Positions 23,846-35,192 of a DNA stretch of 64,000 nt are shown here, piece by piece. Source of the DNA: Cyclina sinensis (Eukaryota > Mollusca > Bivalvia > Venerida > Veneridae); contig JAAONU010000009.1 of assembly GCA_012932295.1 (NCBI GenBank), forward strand, positions 6,799,535 through 6,863,534. Reading direction: 5' to 3'. Within the stretch, counting starts at the first letter, position 1. Every line of letters starts with the position of its first letter. Made by a program: the position numbers and the translations under genes. The notes beneath the pieces were generated by a model. That model was not told the DNA's origin. It saw only the letters and a list, made by a program, of their open reading frames with translations, and did not search any database.

Positions 23846-25337
23846 CTGATTTACCTGTCACCAGCCTACATCAGTGACCATGACACTGTCTGGAGAGGAC
23901 TGCCGCTGTCTGAGTTGATAGAAAAATAAGGAATAAAATGGTTACTGTCTTACATTCTTCATTGCTGTTTAAACAGTTTTAACCTTTTTCAGCAACTACC
24001 AATAACGTAATATCTTTATGCTGAATTTGGCAAAGACTTTATGGATACACTATTCTGTGTCTAAAACCTATTCGGGGAGCATAACCCGGTTCGACCGGCT
24101 CTTGTAAAGAAAAATGTCAAGAAATTTCTTAATTTAACGATACAATTTTACTAATGTATAAGACAGTTCATTTCTGAGTCCGCGTGGGAGCTTTTCTGAA
24201 ACTGAGTTCGCATGGGATCATTTTCGTTTTACTAAAATCTGCATTTGACGCAAAAATAGCCAAACTAAAGCAGTGAATTAGCTGAACAACAATCGGGTTT
24301 GCTTTTGTTGCATGGACAATGCTGCACATTGGTTTCTATCATAATATTATTAACGTAGCTTTTTTTACCCGAGTCCTCCCGGGAGCATCTATAAATAAAC
24401 GTTTCACCCGTTTTTAGAACTAAATGAGAATGCTATACTATAAAAATTCTTGAAGTAATTACGAAGCAGACAACTAATCTTCGGTGCACAACAATTTTTG
24501 TGTAAATCTACAGATTTCTTATCGAAAAAGACCATCTTACATTTCAAGTGTCATATTGCTGAAAAAAAAACGGTCGGCATTGAAGAATAGAACAAGTCCG
24601 CGATGACGTAGAATCCCATTATTGAGACCGGTAGATATCTTTTTTTTTAATATATTGAAATAAACTGAAAAACCTTTTCATGTGTATAAGCGAATGTGCT
24701 TTGTTGATATCCTCAAAGCTGCTTATACATGCTCCCACGAGGACTCAGTGTCAGAAAAATTGTAGCACGTTGGCTGCATTTTTTTTCAGTATCTGAACCT
24801 GCCTGTAATGTTGCAAATTTTACACCGTCGGTATCAGTGGCAGAAATCAGCAAAAATCTGCCAAGTGGATTTCCAAAGAAAGCTAGACGAAATACGGAGT
24901 GGAAGGTAAGTCTTTGGTAGAACAAGTCCATAAATCGAAATTTACAAGCTGAAATCAGACTCAAACCAGGGTTTACAATTCCAGTAAATGATGTAGAAAC
25001 TAAAGAATTACTGAATTATTGGATGCAAAGATACAATATTGTATCAAATAACATTAGAAAGGCCGAATGTTGACCTTGATTGTAATTCATCTCACAACAA
25101 CTGTGGTAATCTCACTATCCTGAAATTTGAATGTTGTGCTAGCATTACATTTGACATTCGACATTCAGATTTTGAAATCTTGAAAAAATGAATGTTGTGA
25201 TAACAATAATACTATGAATTAATTATTTTGTTACCCTTCCACAAAAATTACAGTATTCTGATTGGTCATTGAACCATAATTGATATACGAGCAAGGCAAG
25301 TTATAAACGTTACGAGTTTCACCGTCTTATTATATCT

Positions 25338-25600
25338 ATTTAAATTTATTTATCGGTGGTATCGGTTACCCAAATGACGCCCCATCCCCTGCTATTTACA
25401 TTGTGGGGGATAGTGCAAGATAAGCATCCCATTCCAGAGACAACCCTGATTCTTTTCCATGTTCAGTCATGGGACCTCGGTTTAACGTCTCATACAAAAA
25501 TAAATTAGCAATGTCAGTGGAGGAGCGGGGTGTCGAACTAGCAACCCTGGATTACCAGTACCGCATTGCTACTGAGCCGCTCCTTTAAATTCTTCCCCGT
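25338..25600 (-). repeat. tRNA-headed SINE in copy C
   Basis: Same family and position as the SINEs in copies A and B. It differs from the copy B SINE by only a few bases. Confidence 0.8.
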
Positions 25601-27327
25601 CTAGGGTCCTGTTGTTTAATATAGAATACAGAGAGGTGCGTTTACGGTTCGCAGTTATGGCAAAGCGTTATCAGTTTTGATGACACGTTTTTCAAAAATA
25701 TATTGATAATTTGCTCACAACAAATAACAATCTCGGTATAACAAATATAGTCCAAAATTTTAAAAATAAATAATTCAGTGAATTTTTTTATTGGCATAAC
25801 TATTTTTTGGTATTGCTCAAGTTTTTTTTTCGTCCCGTTTAATTTTACGCAAGTACTTCTGGTAATTAATGCCATCTATAAAGGCAATGATACGTAAACA
25901 GGAAAATTAAAATGTGCAGTAACAAAAGGCCGGAATGATAATGAAATTTGAACGGATAATCTTCAAGTTTTCAGCAAGGAAAGGTAACAAACGTGTTTAA
26001 CTTTTGAAGTGGTATACGTTGAGATATTACCGTCCAAGATGTAATATCGCCCTCGTCTGACGGCATGGGAGATATAAAACCAAGGCCGGTAATATATCTA
26101 CATTCTACAAACGATTTCAAAAAGTAAATAACAAATAATTAACAGCATTAAACAATATCTAACAGTTCCAAAACAATATATATGAAATACAAACAAAACT
26201 TATTATAGAGTTCCGCTCATCATTTAAACTAGGTGTTACTTAATTTCATTTCGTTCTAACTTTTCCTTGGGGTAAGCTAGTTTCTAACAAGGCCCAATGG
26301 TAAAAGTTACAACGGTTGTATGAGACAATGTCAAAACGTATAACTTTGCGTGACAAATGTTATAATGAGATCGAAGATGATAAATGAATTATAGTTGATA
26401 TGCTCCTAGTTTTTCTGCTGTACCAAACAATGGCTGATTTGTGCGCGTATCTTCAACGTGTTCTGGTACGAGCTCAAAAGCGAAAAAGGACATTACCGAT
26501 ATGTTTCCCAGTAGCCACAAAGAACGCAATCCTTAAAGACAACATTCTAAAGGCGACCGATATCTCATTGATAGACAGAGGTGAGCAAAATCAACCGTTA
26601 CAGTGGCAGTAATCAGCCATCATGGTATCGAGTTTGTAGCAATATTATTTGATAACTATAGCGTTGCTGTCAAATATTTCACATGGCGTATTGTGTCTGG
26701 AAAAGTAAATTGTGAGACTTTGCAAATCAATGGTAGCTGTGTTTAATTTTTAAAAAACATTTTCTGACATTGAGTGAGAAAATTCGTTGGTATATAAAAA
26801 GGTCTCTCTGATTAATAAACACCTGTTTGCATAATGATTTTATGACTATACGAGTGTATTAGATTTCTTGAAAAGCATCATCACGTTATAATTAATACAT
26901 CTGAATGGTGTGAATCACGTGATATTAGTGAGAGGGAGAGAGAGATAGAGATCTTAATAAAAGCGATGTGGCAAATAACATCTAAACTTATCTACACAAT
27001 CTTTAAACACTTAACATCTACACAATCTTCAAATATATGCAAAGTGAACAAATAATCTCTGAACAAAAGCGGTTTAGTGAAAATTTCATTGAATGATCCG
27101 TAACCGAATTTCAAATACAACCGTATTAAGGTATCAATCTACAAAGAAAATAATAAAAAAAAAACTTCTGTTTCCTAAGCGTTCAGATAATACGTGCGCA
27201 GAAGATAATAAAGATTATAGATAATACATGTATGTCAAAGTTTTAAGCCCGTAATGGCAAGTTCAAATTTGCTCAGTGAATTTTGCCAGGGACACCCACA
27301 GCCCTACTTCTTGGCAATAGAACTAGC

Positions 27328-27618
27328 CAGAACTCCATGAAGTAGTCACTCGGAGTAGATATAAAATTAACAACTTACTCCACACTCGTGGTTAAAAAAA
27401 TGAGTTTTATATAATCTAAGTTATTTTACGTGCACTTTAGTTTAGACAATTTAAGAGAAATAGATTTTCAATGGGAACTGCATGAAGTACTCAGTCGGAG
27501 AAGATATAAGATAAACAACTTACTCCACACTCGTTGTTTAAAAAAATGAGTTTTATATAATCTAAGTTATTTTTTGTGCACTTTATTTTAGACAATTTAT
27601 GAGAAATAGATTTTCAAT
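27328..27618. repeat. Tandem duplication of about 145 bp, specific to copy C
   Basis: A block holding caacttactccacactcg, atgagttttatataatcta and agaaatagattttcaatggg occurs twice in succession. Copies A and B do not show the duplication, so it arose after the amplification. Confidence 0.8.
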
Positions 27619-28110
27619 GGGAAAATGAGCAAAAGAAATGTTCAACAATTGTTAACTGACGTAAACTTCATAAAAGTTTGCATCCAAATCTAATCCTAAG
27701 TACAGTTAGCCTGGTGATTAAAAATTAACAACATCTAGTCATATACGAAAAAAACACCCTTTCAACTATACAACAATAAAGAAAATGTTTATATGCCAAA
27801 CAAATATTCTTTTTTTAGGAAATGCGAAAATCAAATGATACACTAAAAAGTTTGCACATTTTTATCAAATAAACCTCAGTAATCACAAATCTCCGACAGA
27901 TTTTATTCATTTTTTATATGACGAATAACTTTGAAGACTGAAGGATGATATTGTTTGCGGCTCGGGTGATCTGTATATCTTCCTGTGCATTCTCAACACA
28001 CTTGTCTGAGTAAGTATAAATTTAGATACCAGCGCAAAGTTTTAATCACCTTAAACGTATTTGCTGACCCAGCAAATAATTTCGCACGCGAAAAGCCCCT
28101 TGCCGTATGC

Positions 28111-29166
28111 TCACGATCTTGCCCTTGACGTGGTCTGAAGCGGTCTCTGAAAAGACGACCTGGCAATATTAACAATCCGCTTCCATTCATTCTTAAACAA
28201 TGTGCCACTGACAAAGTAGAAGAAGAAGTTAAAAGAAAAGTTACACCACAATAATATGTTCACTATAGCCGTTGCTAGTTGCCATTTTGCAAAACTTTCT
28301 TCAGTATGCTCTGTTATTTGCCCTCTTAGCATAAAATAGATGCACCACGGCGTTGTTGTTAAAACGTAAAACACGCTCAAAATAAAGAGCATCTTCGCCG
28401 ACGACTTTCTCCTTATACTTTCACCAGGGTGGGTGGAGGGATTTACACGGGCTAGGCCTTTACGCCGAAGAAGAAGAACCACAACAATGTTTATATTCCC
28501 GAAGATAATAATACCTGCGGGTATCAAATTGTAAAGCGCTAGAACAATTATATTCCAGTAATGAAAATAGAAATTTCCATATTCAACTGAACTGAAGGAA
28601 CATTTGAACGGCAACAGGGAAGTTGTACCATTCTGTTCGGCATTTTCTCCGTCGTAAAGGTCGTTGAGGCGAAGCCCAAAGATCATGTGACTGTTCAACC
28701 CAGCTATGACAAAAAACACACATAAAGATGCAATAAGAGTGTTTCTTGGACTGAGTCTCTTTTTTGAGAAAACAGGTGCTTTTGTCAGCAGTGTTCTTTC
28801 TATTGTCAAGAGAACAAGTATCCAAGTAGACACGGAACCGGAAGTCAAGGCTAAATACCACCTTAGCCGGCATATCACCGGGGACAGGTCTACAAGCCGC
28901 ATCCCACTTAAGCCCATAATAGTTTCTGGTACCAAAGATGTCCACAACACTATTAGTTCCGATATGGCAAGGATCAGTAAAAAAGATGTAGTTGAATATT
29001 TCCTAAGCTGCTTTCTTGATAAAATTATTATGTTTAGAATATTCCCACAAGTTCCGATCACCAGTAAGCCGAATGGTATAATCCTCCATAGCCAATAAGC
29101 TATCAGGCATTCTGTAAAATATCTAGGCTTGCAATCTCCCACGTAGTAATAATTTGGTTTAGTCAT
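28111..29166 (-). CDS. Rhodopsin-type (class A) GPCR, intact copy C
   Basis: A single-exon frame of 351 residues beginning MTKPNYYYVGDCKPRYFTEC. It has seven hydrophobic segments, at roughly 25-50 (with GNILN), 60-82, 100-124, 142-164, 202-234, 258-282 and 296-320. C99 before TM3 and C189 in the second extracellular loop can form the conserved disulfide. N179-G-T is a glycosylation site. TIER (121-124) stands in the DRY position, and NFFFY (313-317) replaces NPxxY. TM6 keeps a proline (P273) but lacks the usual FxxCWxP. It is a plasma-membrane receptor, probably for a peptide or small ligand. The ligand is not inferable, and lophotrochozoan lineages carry many such orphans. It is the only one of three tandem copies with both an intact start and an intact frame. 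Confidence 0.9.
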   Translation of the reverse strand: MTKPNYYYVGDCKPRYFTECLIAYWLWRIIPFGLLVIGTCGNILNIIILSRKQLRKYSTTSFLLILAISELIVLWTSLVPETIMGLSGMRLVDLSPVICRLRWYLALTSGSVSTWILVLLTIERTLLTKAPVFSKKRLSPRNTLIASLCVFFVIAGLNSHMIFGLRLNDLYDGENAEQNGTTSLLPFKCSFSSVEYGNFYFHYWNIIVLALYNLIPAGIIIFGNINIVVVLLLRRKGLARVNPSTHPGESIRRKSSAKMLFILSVFYVLTTTPWCIYFMLRGQITEHTEESFAKWQLATAIVNILLWCNFSFNFFFYFVSGTLFKNEWKRIVNIARSSFQRPLQTTSRARS

Positions 29167-29230
29167 CTCATCGAATTCCGAAAAAATCGTTGTAACAATA
29201 TTAACTACACCGCAATGTAAATATATTATA

Positions 29231-31107
29231 AATGATAAATGGATTGTTTTCAGGCCTGATTACATGTGTCACAAAAATGCCGACAGTTTGCTATTCTTCA
29301 AAAAGGAACTTTAAGTATGGAATTAATGTTTCGATGAAAACTGTGTACGAGAAAGTAAATCTAAATAAATCTCAAATATATCATGATCTCAATTTTTTAC
29401 ACGACTCAAACGCGATTGTAACACTTCAGGCATCTGGCAGTTTATAATTATTAAATAAATTAACTCCCAAACTGACGTTATGCCCTAGAGAATTTATATA
29501 TAAACGTTATATTAGCGAACTTTTTTTTTCATCTGATTCCAGAAGCTCCGCTAGAAGCTTTGAAAATGTTGCGTAAATCCATTTGCTTTTAAACCTGAAA
29601 AACGCTTGTTGCTAGGTGTTTCCCGCTGTATGGAGATCGATTGGCTAGCCTTTTTTGGGCGGTTAAATGTTTGAAATAATGGCTTTATAAATTAGACTCT
29701 TCTATCTATTATCGAAGTATTCGAACTAATAGTACATCCTTTACATACCTCAAATATACAACGCGCCAGTGTAATCAAATCGGGGGGAAATTAATATGAA
29801 ACGAGTCGAGAGCTAATTAGCGATATAGTATAGGTTGTTTCATTATATAATTGTTTGGTATTCACATTTGTCAGCAACAAGTTTATGATTGGATATGAAA
29901 CATATTTATATAGACCTACCATGACATTATAGATAGCGAAAGATTTTCTGTTTCATTTCAGTTTCAACAATTAACTTTTTTCTAAGAAAAAATGTTCAAG
30001 GCATCAGCTATCTTAGAAATCTTTCATTTTGAAAACGTTCTATAATAGAATAAGACAGCACTTGAAAAATGTTTTTAAAACATATAAAAGCAACTGATTT
30101 TTTTTCTTTTTACAATTTTCACATCGCCACATTTGTTGATGCACTGATCAAGAAGAAACACGTTTTTTATTATTTATTTTTTTATACGGGGAAAAGCAAC
30201 ACAATAGACTATTTAAACAGGTTACATCCAAGTCAAATATCAGCAGCTAGGCTTTAAAAGCTGTGGTCCATCTGTCTGCCAAAAAAACATCAAAATTTCT
30301 CCGGTCCTGCTCTGTTTTGTGCTTTTATCTGCCTAAAAATATAGCATATGCTGTCGTTGCCTTGTTTAAAACTTGAATTGAAGCATTCAGATGGAACAAA
30401 ACAGAAGAAAAGATTGTTTTTTCTTTTTTTTTTTCATGACAATGACACCTTTTTGAATGAGGAGCAAAATATAATATTATTTACAAAAGAAAGAGCTAAA
30501 ACTTTTAAGCAAATGGAAAATTCTTGATAATTTCAAAAAAATGTTTTTAGCAGATTTTGAGATAGAAAAATAATGTTTTTACTATTTTATTTGAATGTGA
30601 CACTTTATAAGGTAATAGATTAAATTACCTCCTTTTATATACTGAAACAAGCGAATTCAGTCACCTTCGAAAAATTAAGAGTATCTTAAAATATTTATAC
30701 ACATGGAATATTAGAAAAGAAAAGTATTTCCCATGAAAATCACGAGCTAATAGCCATCTCAGACAGGTTTATGTACAGTATTAGCTGAGACTTCGACCTT
30801 TTCGAAGTGACCCGTTAATAGCTGACCTCTCACACATGTTAAAAATAAAATATAGACCAATCATAAATAGTAACACAATGTTATCGTCCAATCCAGTTTG
30901 ACAGTTTGAGATAACTGACCAAAATTTGCATTTGTAAATAAACAAAAACACACATATTTGCGTTCCAAAAAAGAGAAAAGCTGACTAGAAAACATTAGAT
31001 CTGTGAAAAAAAAAATTGAAATAATGATGAAATTCAGTTCATGACCACGTTTATCGAAACCTGAGAAGATGTAGGCACCTACATCCATTCATTTGTTTGG
31101 AGTAATA
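29231..31107. other. AT-rich DNA without recognised genes
   Basis: No exon, reverse transcriptase fragment or repeat boundary was identified. The area just upstream of 29166 should contain the promoter of GPCR copy C, but no clear core element was chosen. Confidence 0.35.
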
Positions 31108-32174
31108 TTATGATCTAAGTAGTGAACGTGTTAAGTCAGTATAAATGTCAACTCTCACTTTTTTTCCATTGCTAAGTAGGGCTATTATTTTCCCCTCGTC
31201 AGACCAACAGTTTTTTACTTCTTCTTTAGTAGAGTTTCAAGTAGTTTTGCGTTCTTGGATGTAAGATCTTCTCTTATTACGTATGTTTTTCCCTTTAATT
31301 TTTTCCTACAACTTATCACCTTTTGTTTAGTAGATCTATACACAAACTTGCATACGACTGGTCTGTTTCCTTCTCGGGAGAATTTTCCTAAACGATGTGC
31401 AATGTCTATTTCTTCAGGTTTTACATCCAATTCAAGATGATTTTTAAAGAGTTTTATTACCTCTTTACCAGTTTTCTCTGAACTTTCGTCTTTGTCCGTG
31501 TCGTCCATGCCGTATATTCTTATACTACTTTTCCTCGTGTACTGTTCTAGTTCATTTAAATGATATTCATTATACTTTATTCTCTCACTGCTATCACGAA
31601 TTTTCTCGTTAAGCTCCTTGTTTTTCTTTTTCAAAATCTCATTCTCCTCTTGGACTTTCTGAATTTCGAGTTGCCTGTCGCTATTCTCATTTTTAAGCTG
31701 CTCAGCCTCATTTTCTGACTTTTTTAACTTGGATTTAACAGAGCGTAATTGCTCGTAGACTTTATCAAAATCAGACTTCATCTGATCACTTATGTCTTTT
31801 TTAAGCTTCTCTATTGATGTATTTACAAAATCTTCGCTCACAATCCCTTCAAGCCGCTTATCTAAAGCGTGGGCTATGTAATCTTTAGAGGCCAATTCGT
31901 TTACTTTCCCTTCTAACCTCGTGACCACTTCAATAAGGGCTCTCAACTTAATTTCTGTATCAGACTCTCTATCATCTTCTTTGGCAGCTTCTTTTGGAAT
32001 TTTTTCTATCATTTCATCGACTTTTAATTGTTTGCAAACCTTTTCACCTCTGTCGGGAGACTCGTCTCCTTTGTTTACCTTTTCCCTTTTTTGATTTTTT
32101 TTACCAGTCTGTCCAGATTCAGTCTCTGCAACAGGAGATGCCTTCCGTTGCGCACTACCCCTTCTAGAGCTCAT
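31108..32174 (-). pseudogene. LINE ORF1-type protein (coiled coil + RRM-like), frameshifted
   Basis: The main frame (31215-32174, 319 codons) begins MSSRRGSAQRKASP. It has a basic N-terminus, then a long Lys/Glu-rich coiled coil at about residues 95-215, then an RRM-like segment with LEQYTRKSSIRIYGM and a C-terminal part with HRLG and NRPVVCKF. This order is that of LINE ORF1 nucleic-acid-binding chaperones. The frame ends early in LLKKK. The reading continues sensibly in another frame, from about 31225 down to a stop at 31108-31110, including WSDEGKIIALL. That implies a single-base frameshift in a short AAG repeat. No ORF2 (endonuclease/reverse transcriptase) follows within 2 kb. It is probably a fossil or orphan ORF1; a domesticated host gene is less likely. 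Confidence 0.75.
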
Positions 32175-34570
32175 ATTTAAATAACTTAGTTTGTACCTGT
32201 TTATTTATTTGAATTCAGACAAGGATAACATTTATATATATGCCTTTTGTTATGTAAACATATCATAAGCTCACCACTATGCCGCCATTTTTAATCCATT
32301 GCCCAGTTCTATTGTTCACTTATTTTCACAAAATTACTGCCTTCAGTGTCAGAAATTTAAAATAATTCCATCGCCGATATAATTCAATACACTTTCTCAA
32401 TGTCTGTATCAATTTTCAAAATTTTAAACTTCATATAAACCATCTAAATTTATGTTTTTGTACCACCATAAAAAACACGTCTTTTCACGGTTACGACCTT
32501 GACCTTTCTGATATATATATATATAAAATATAATATTATTGATACAGAAAAGACCTAGAAAGCCTGAATGATAAATATTCATTCAACAAGAAACGTTTGT
32601 ACATCTGTTATTTATTGTCTTTACACAAATGCACATTTTTTGATAGTTTGTGTGTTTCTTTTTTGTGTGTTGTTTTGACTTGCTGAACAATTTTCAGCTA
32701 CTAGTAAGAATGAAAATATTTGTTTATTTACTCCAAATGGCAATGATTTGTCTTCAACATTGACTGCAATTCTATGGCCACTGTGTAGTCATGTGAGTAT
32801 ATATGATCTGAGCAACAGTCAAAACAACTGTTGAGTCTAAAGCCACAGATTTTTCTAAGTGATTGAAAGACGTTTTCACTTAATGGTAATTAATGCATGT
32901 AACATATACCTATGAGTTTGAAACTGGACTTTTCTACCAGATGAGGTGTTCCCGTTAGAGGTCACATCAGACCCTTACAATATAGTATAAATAGTAAAGC
33001 AAATGTTCTAAATTGTATAAAAATGATGAGGACCATAGTGTTAGCTTAAGTAATGACGCTGCAGTGGATGCTGCCTTCTAAATGGGTCTCCGGAATAAAT
33101 ATAGCTGTTGCCTAAAAATTTCAAAATACAGGTACTATTCCTCCATCCATATCTGTGTTGCGAGCCTTAAGGTAGTTGTCGGCCTACACTGACTGAAAAC
33201 ATTACATCGCTGTCTCCTTAGGAGTTCCCCTAGTCTGAAGCGCAGAAAAGATAAACACATTTTTTTCCTGCTGTGCATAACGTCACAGGAATGAAAAAAG
33301 GTAAATATGTCACATGTCTCTCCACACACGTTAATAAGACTGTGAAAATTCGCTGTCGAATTTATTTTAATGTCTTGAAATGCGTTACTCTAGTCTGTCA
33401 GTGCTCAAAAAATGGTACCTGCATAATGGCGCCTAAAAAATAGTTCTCAGCTTTCCTGGCTATTATTCACATTTTTTTTACCTTAATCTGTGTATTTTTT
33501 GGTGCTAAAATCATTTTGTTTGACTTTTTCTGATAGTGTGATAGCAATTTTATTCCCATACACATTCATAATAGAGTTCATAATAGGAAATATTTCACAT
33601 ACCGTTATCTGAAAACTGGTTAATTTTGTTGGTTAATTTTTTGGGTAGATTCACATCAGTTGAGTTACTAGTAGTACTAATTTACCTCTCACTCATCATG
33701 AGGTGATTCTCTCTATAAGCTATACGTGCTTTACCGTGACGTTTTGAAGGCTTTATAACAATTAAAAATATATTATAAAAGAATGGAATTCAACTTAATT
33801 CTTATCAAATCAAAGTTAATGCTTATCATTGACAAAATGCCTTTTTTTTGTCTTGTAAACATGGATCGAGCAATGCATACAGTATTAATTATTGATTGAT
33901 TTTTTCGAATGTTCAGAAGAGTGCGTGACAGCATATTTTAGTTATTCCTTCGATACTTAAGGAGTGCCCTATCGCTTCAATTAAAAGACCTTGCCTAACC
34001 TTGTCAAATAAATGGAGTTGAATATGCTTCAAAATGGAGGGTAAGGCATTATAAATCTGATACCCTCACAGTTACTCAATCTAAAAATTCGTAAATGGAT
34101 TTGCCATCCTTTATTTTGACAGATCTATTTATTTTTTATAACAAGGGTATCATAGTTTCGTTCCCAGCGTACTGTAGTGATAGGGGCAGGTAATGCAGAC
34201 TAAACAGACTTACTGTCTGAATTATCAACAGAGCAATTTATGTTCATATTACTTGGTCTGTTATTGACAAAAATACCAAAACCACATAAAATGTCTTTGA
34301 AAAATTATCTTATTTTCTATTGGAAATACGTTCTTTAGGTCAGTAATTCTTACTTCTTTACAAAAACAAAACTCCATTACAAAAAAAATAAATAAAAAAA
34401 TAGCTATTTTGCTCTTGGCACAGCTACGGGAGAATATTTCCAAAGTATTCCTTAATTATTACGGTTCTGCCGCTTCTTGCATTTTGGCAACATTCAGGAC
34501 AACAGCCAGTCATGTCCGCAAAATAACACTGACAATAGAGATTTTACGGGAATCAGAAGTGACCACTAGT
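32175..34570. other. Non-coding, nothing firmly recognised
   Basis: It contains an (AT)n run near 32511-32525. The part adjacent to 32174 may be the 5' untranslated region of the LINE. No supported exon was found. Confidence 0.35.
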
Positions 34571-34580
34571 GACAGCCTCA
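34571..34580. repeat. Target-site duplication gacagcctca, copy 1 of 3
   Basis: The same ten bases recur at 34879-34888 and 35183-35192, bracketing both SINEs. Confidence 0.88.
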
Positions 34581-34878
34581 TCTATCTATCTATTTGACCT
34601 TATTAATCGTCGGTACCGGTTGCCCATATGACCGACGCCCCCTGAAGAGGTTAGTTATTTTATGTTGTGAGGGTAGTGAAAGATACACAAAGCATCCCAT
34701 TCCAGAGACACCCCTGGTTCTTTTGCATGCTCAGTGTATAGCACTGATACATGGGACCTCGGTTTAACGTCCCATTCGAAAGACTATTAGAAATGTTAGT
34801 GGAGGAGCGGGGGATCGAACTCGGGACCCCTGATTTATCAGTCCAGCGTTTTACCACTGGACCACATCCGCTCCTCTT
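34581..34878 (-). mobile_element. tRNA-headed SINE, first of a tandem pair
   Basis: Read on the minus strand, it starts with an aggagcggatgtgg head carrying a box A (TGGTCCAGTGG) and a box B (GAGTTCGATCC), the two internal RNA polymerase III promoter boxes of a tRNA. It then has a body with cgaggtcccatgtatcagtg and accggtaccgac, and ends in a short TAGA-type tail (rc of tctatctatcta). The anticodon arm is imperfect. The second copy would have a threonine-like GGT anticodon, but this is uncertain. It is flanked on both sides by gacagcctca. Confidence 0.88.
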
Positions 34879-34888
34879 GACAGCCTCA

Positions 34889-35182
34889 TCTCTATCTATT
34901 TGAGTTTATTCATCGTCGGTACCGGTTGCCCATATGACCGACGCCCCCTGCAGAGATTAGTTATTTTAGTTGTAGGGGTAGTGCAAGATACAGAAGGCAT
35001 CCCGTTCCAGAGACACCCCTGGTTCTTTTACATGCTCAGTGTATAGCACTGATACATGGGACCTCGGTTTAACGTCTCATCCGAAAGACAATTAGTAATG
35101 TTAGTGGAGAAGCGGGGGATCGATCTCCGGACCCCTGGTTTACCAGTCCAGCGCGTTACCACTGGACCACTGATCCGCTCCT
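34889..35182 (-). mobile_element. tRNA-headed SINE, second of a tandem pair
   Basis: Same family and orientation as its neighbour. Box A TGGTCCAGTGG is intact, and the box B area reads GGAGATCGATCC. It is diverged from the first copy at many positions (for example gaagcggggg for gaggagcggggg), so it is not a recent tandem duplicate of it. It is flanked by gacagcctca at 34879-34888 and 35183-35192. Confidence 0.88.
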
Positions 35183-35192
35183 GACAGCCTCA

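Larger units (their letters stand above)
17776..25235. repeat. Tandem segmental duplication, copy B
   Basis: It begins at the same ccttccacaaaaattac landmark as copies A and C. It differs from copy A by a 1,063-bp transposon that stands in place of about 200 bp containing the GPCR start. The part after the transposon (22548-25235) is almost identical to 15095-17775. Confidence 0.9.
25236..29230. repeat. Tandem segmental duplication, copy C
   Basis: It aligns with copies A and B from the ccttccac landmark through the GPCR. Past the receptor start (from about 29232) the sequence no longer matches copies A and B, so the duplicated tract ends or diverges there. Confidence 0.88.

Noticed and set aside
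29200..31107. Possible ORF2 for the LINE ORF1
   Set aside because: No reverse transcriptase or endonuclease motifs could be read in any frame in this stretch.
34800..35182. Candidate tRNA genes (good box A and box B)
   Set aside because: The anticodon stem is imperfect, and the sequence is the head of a repeated 300-bp element with target duplications, so it is a SINE head.
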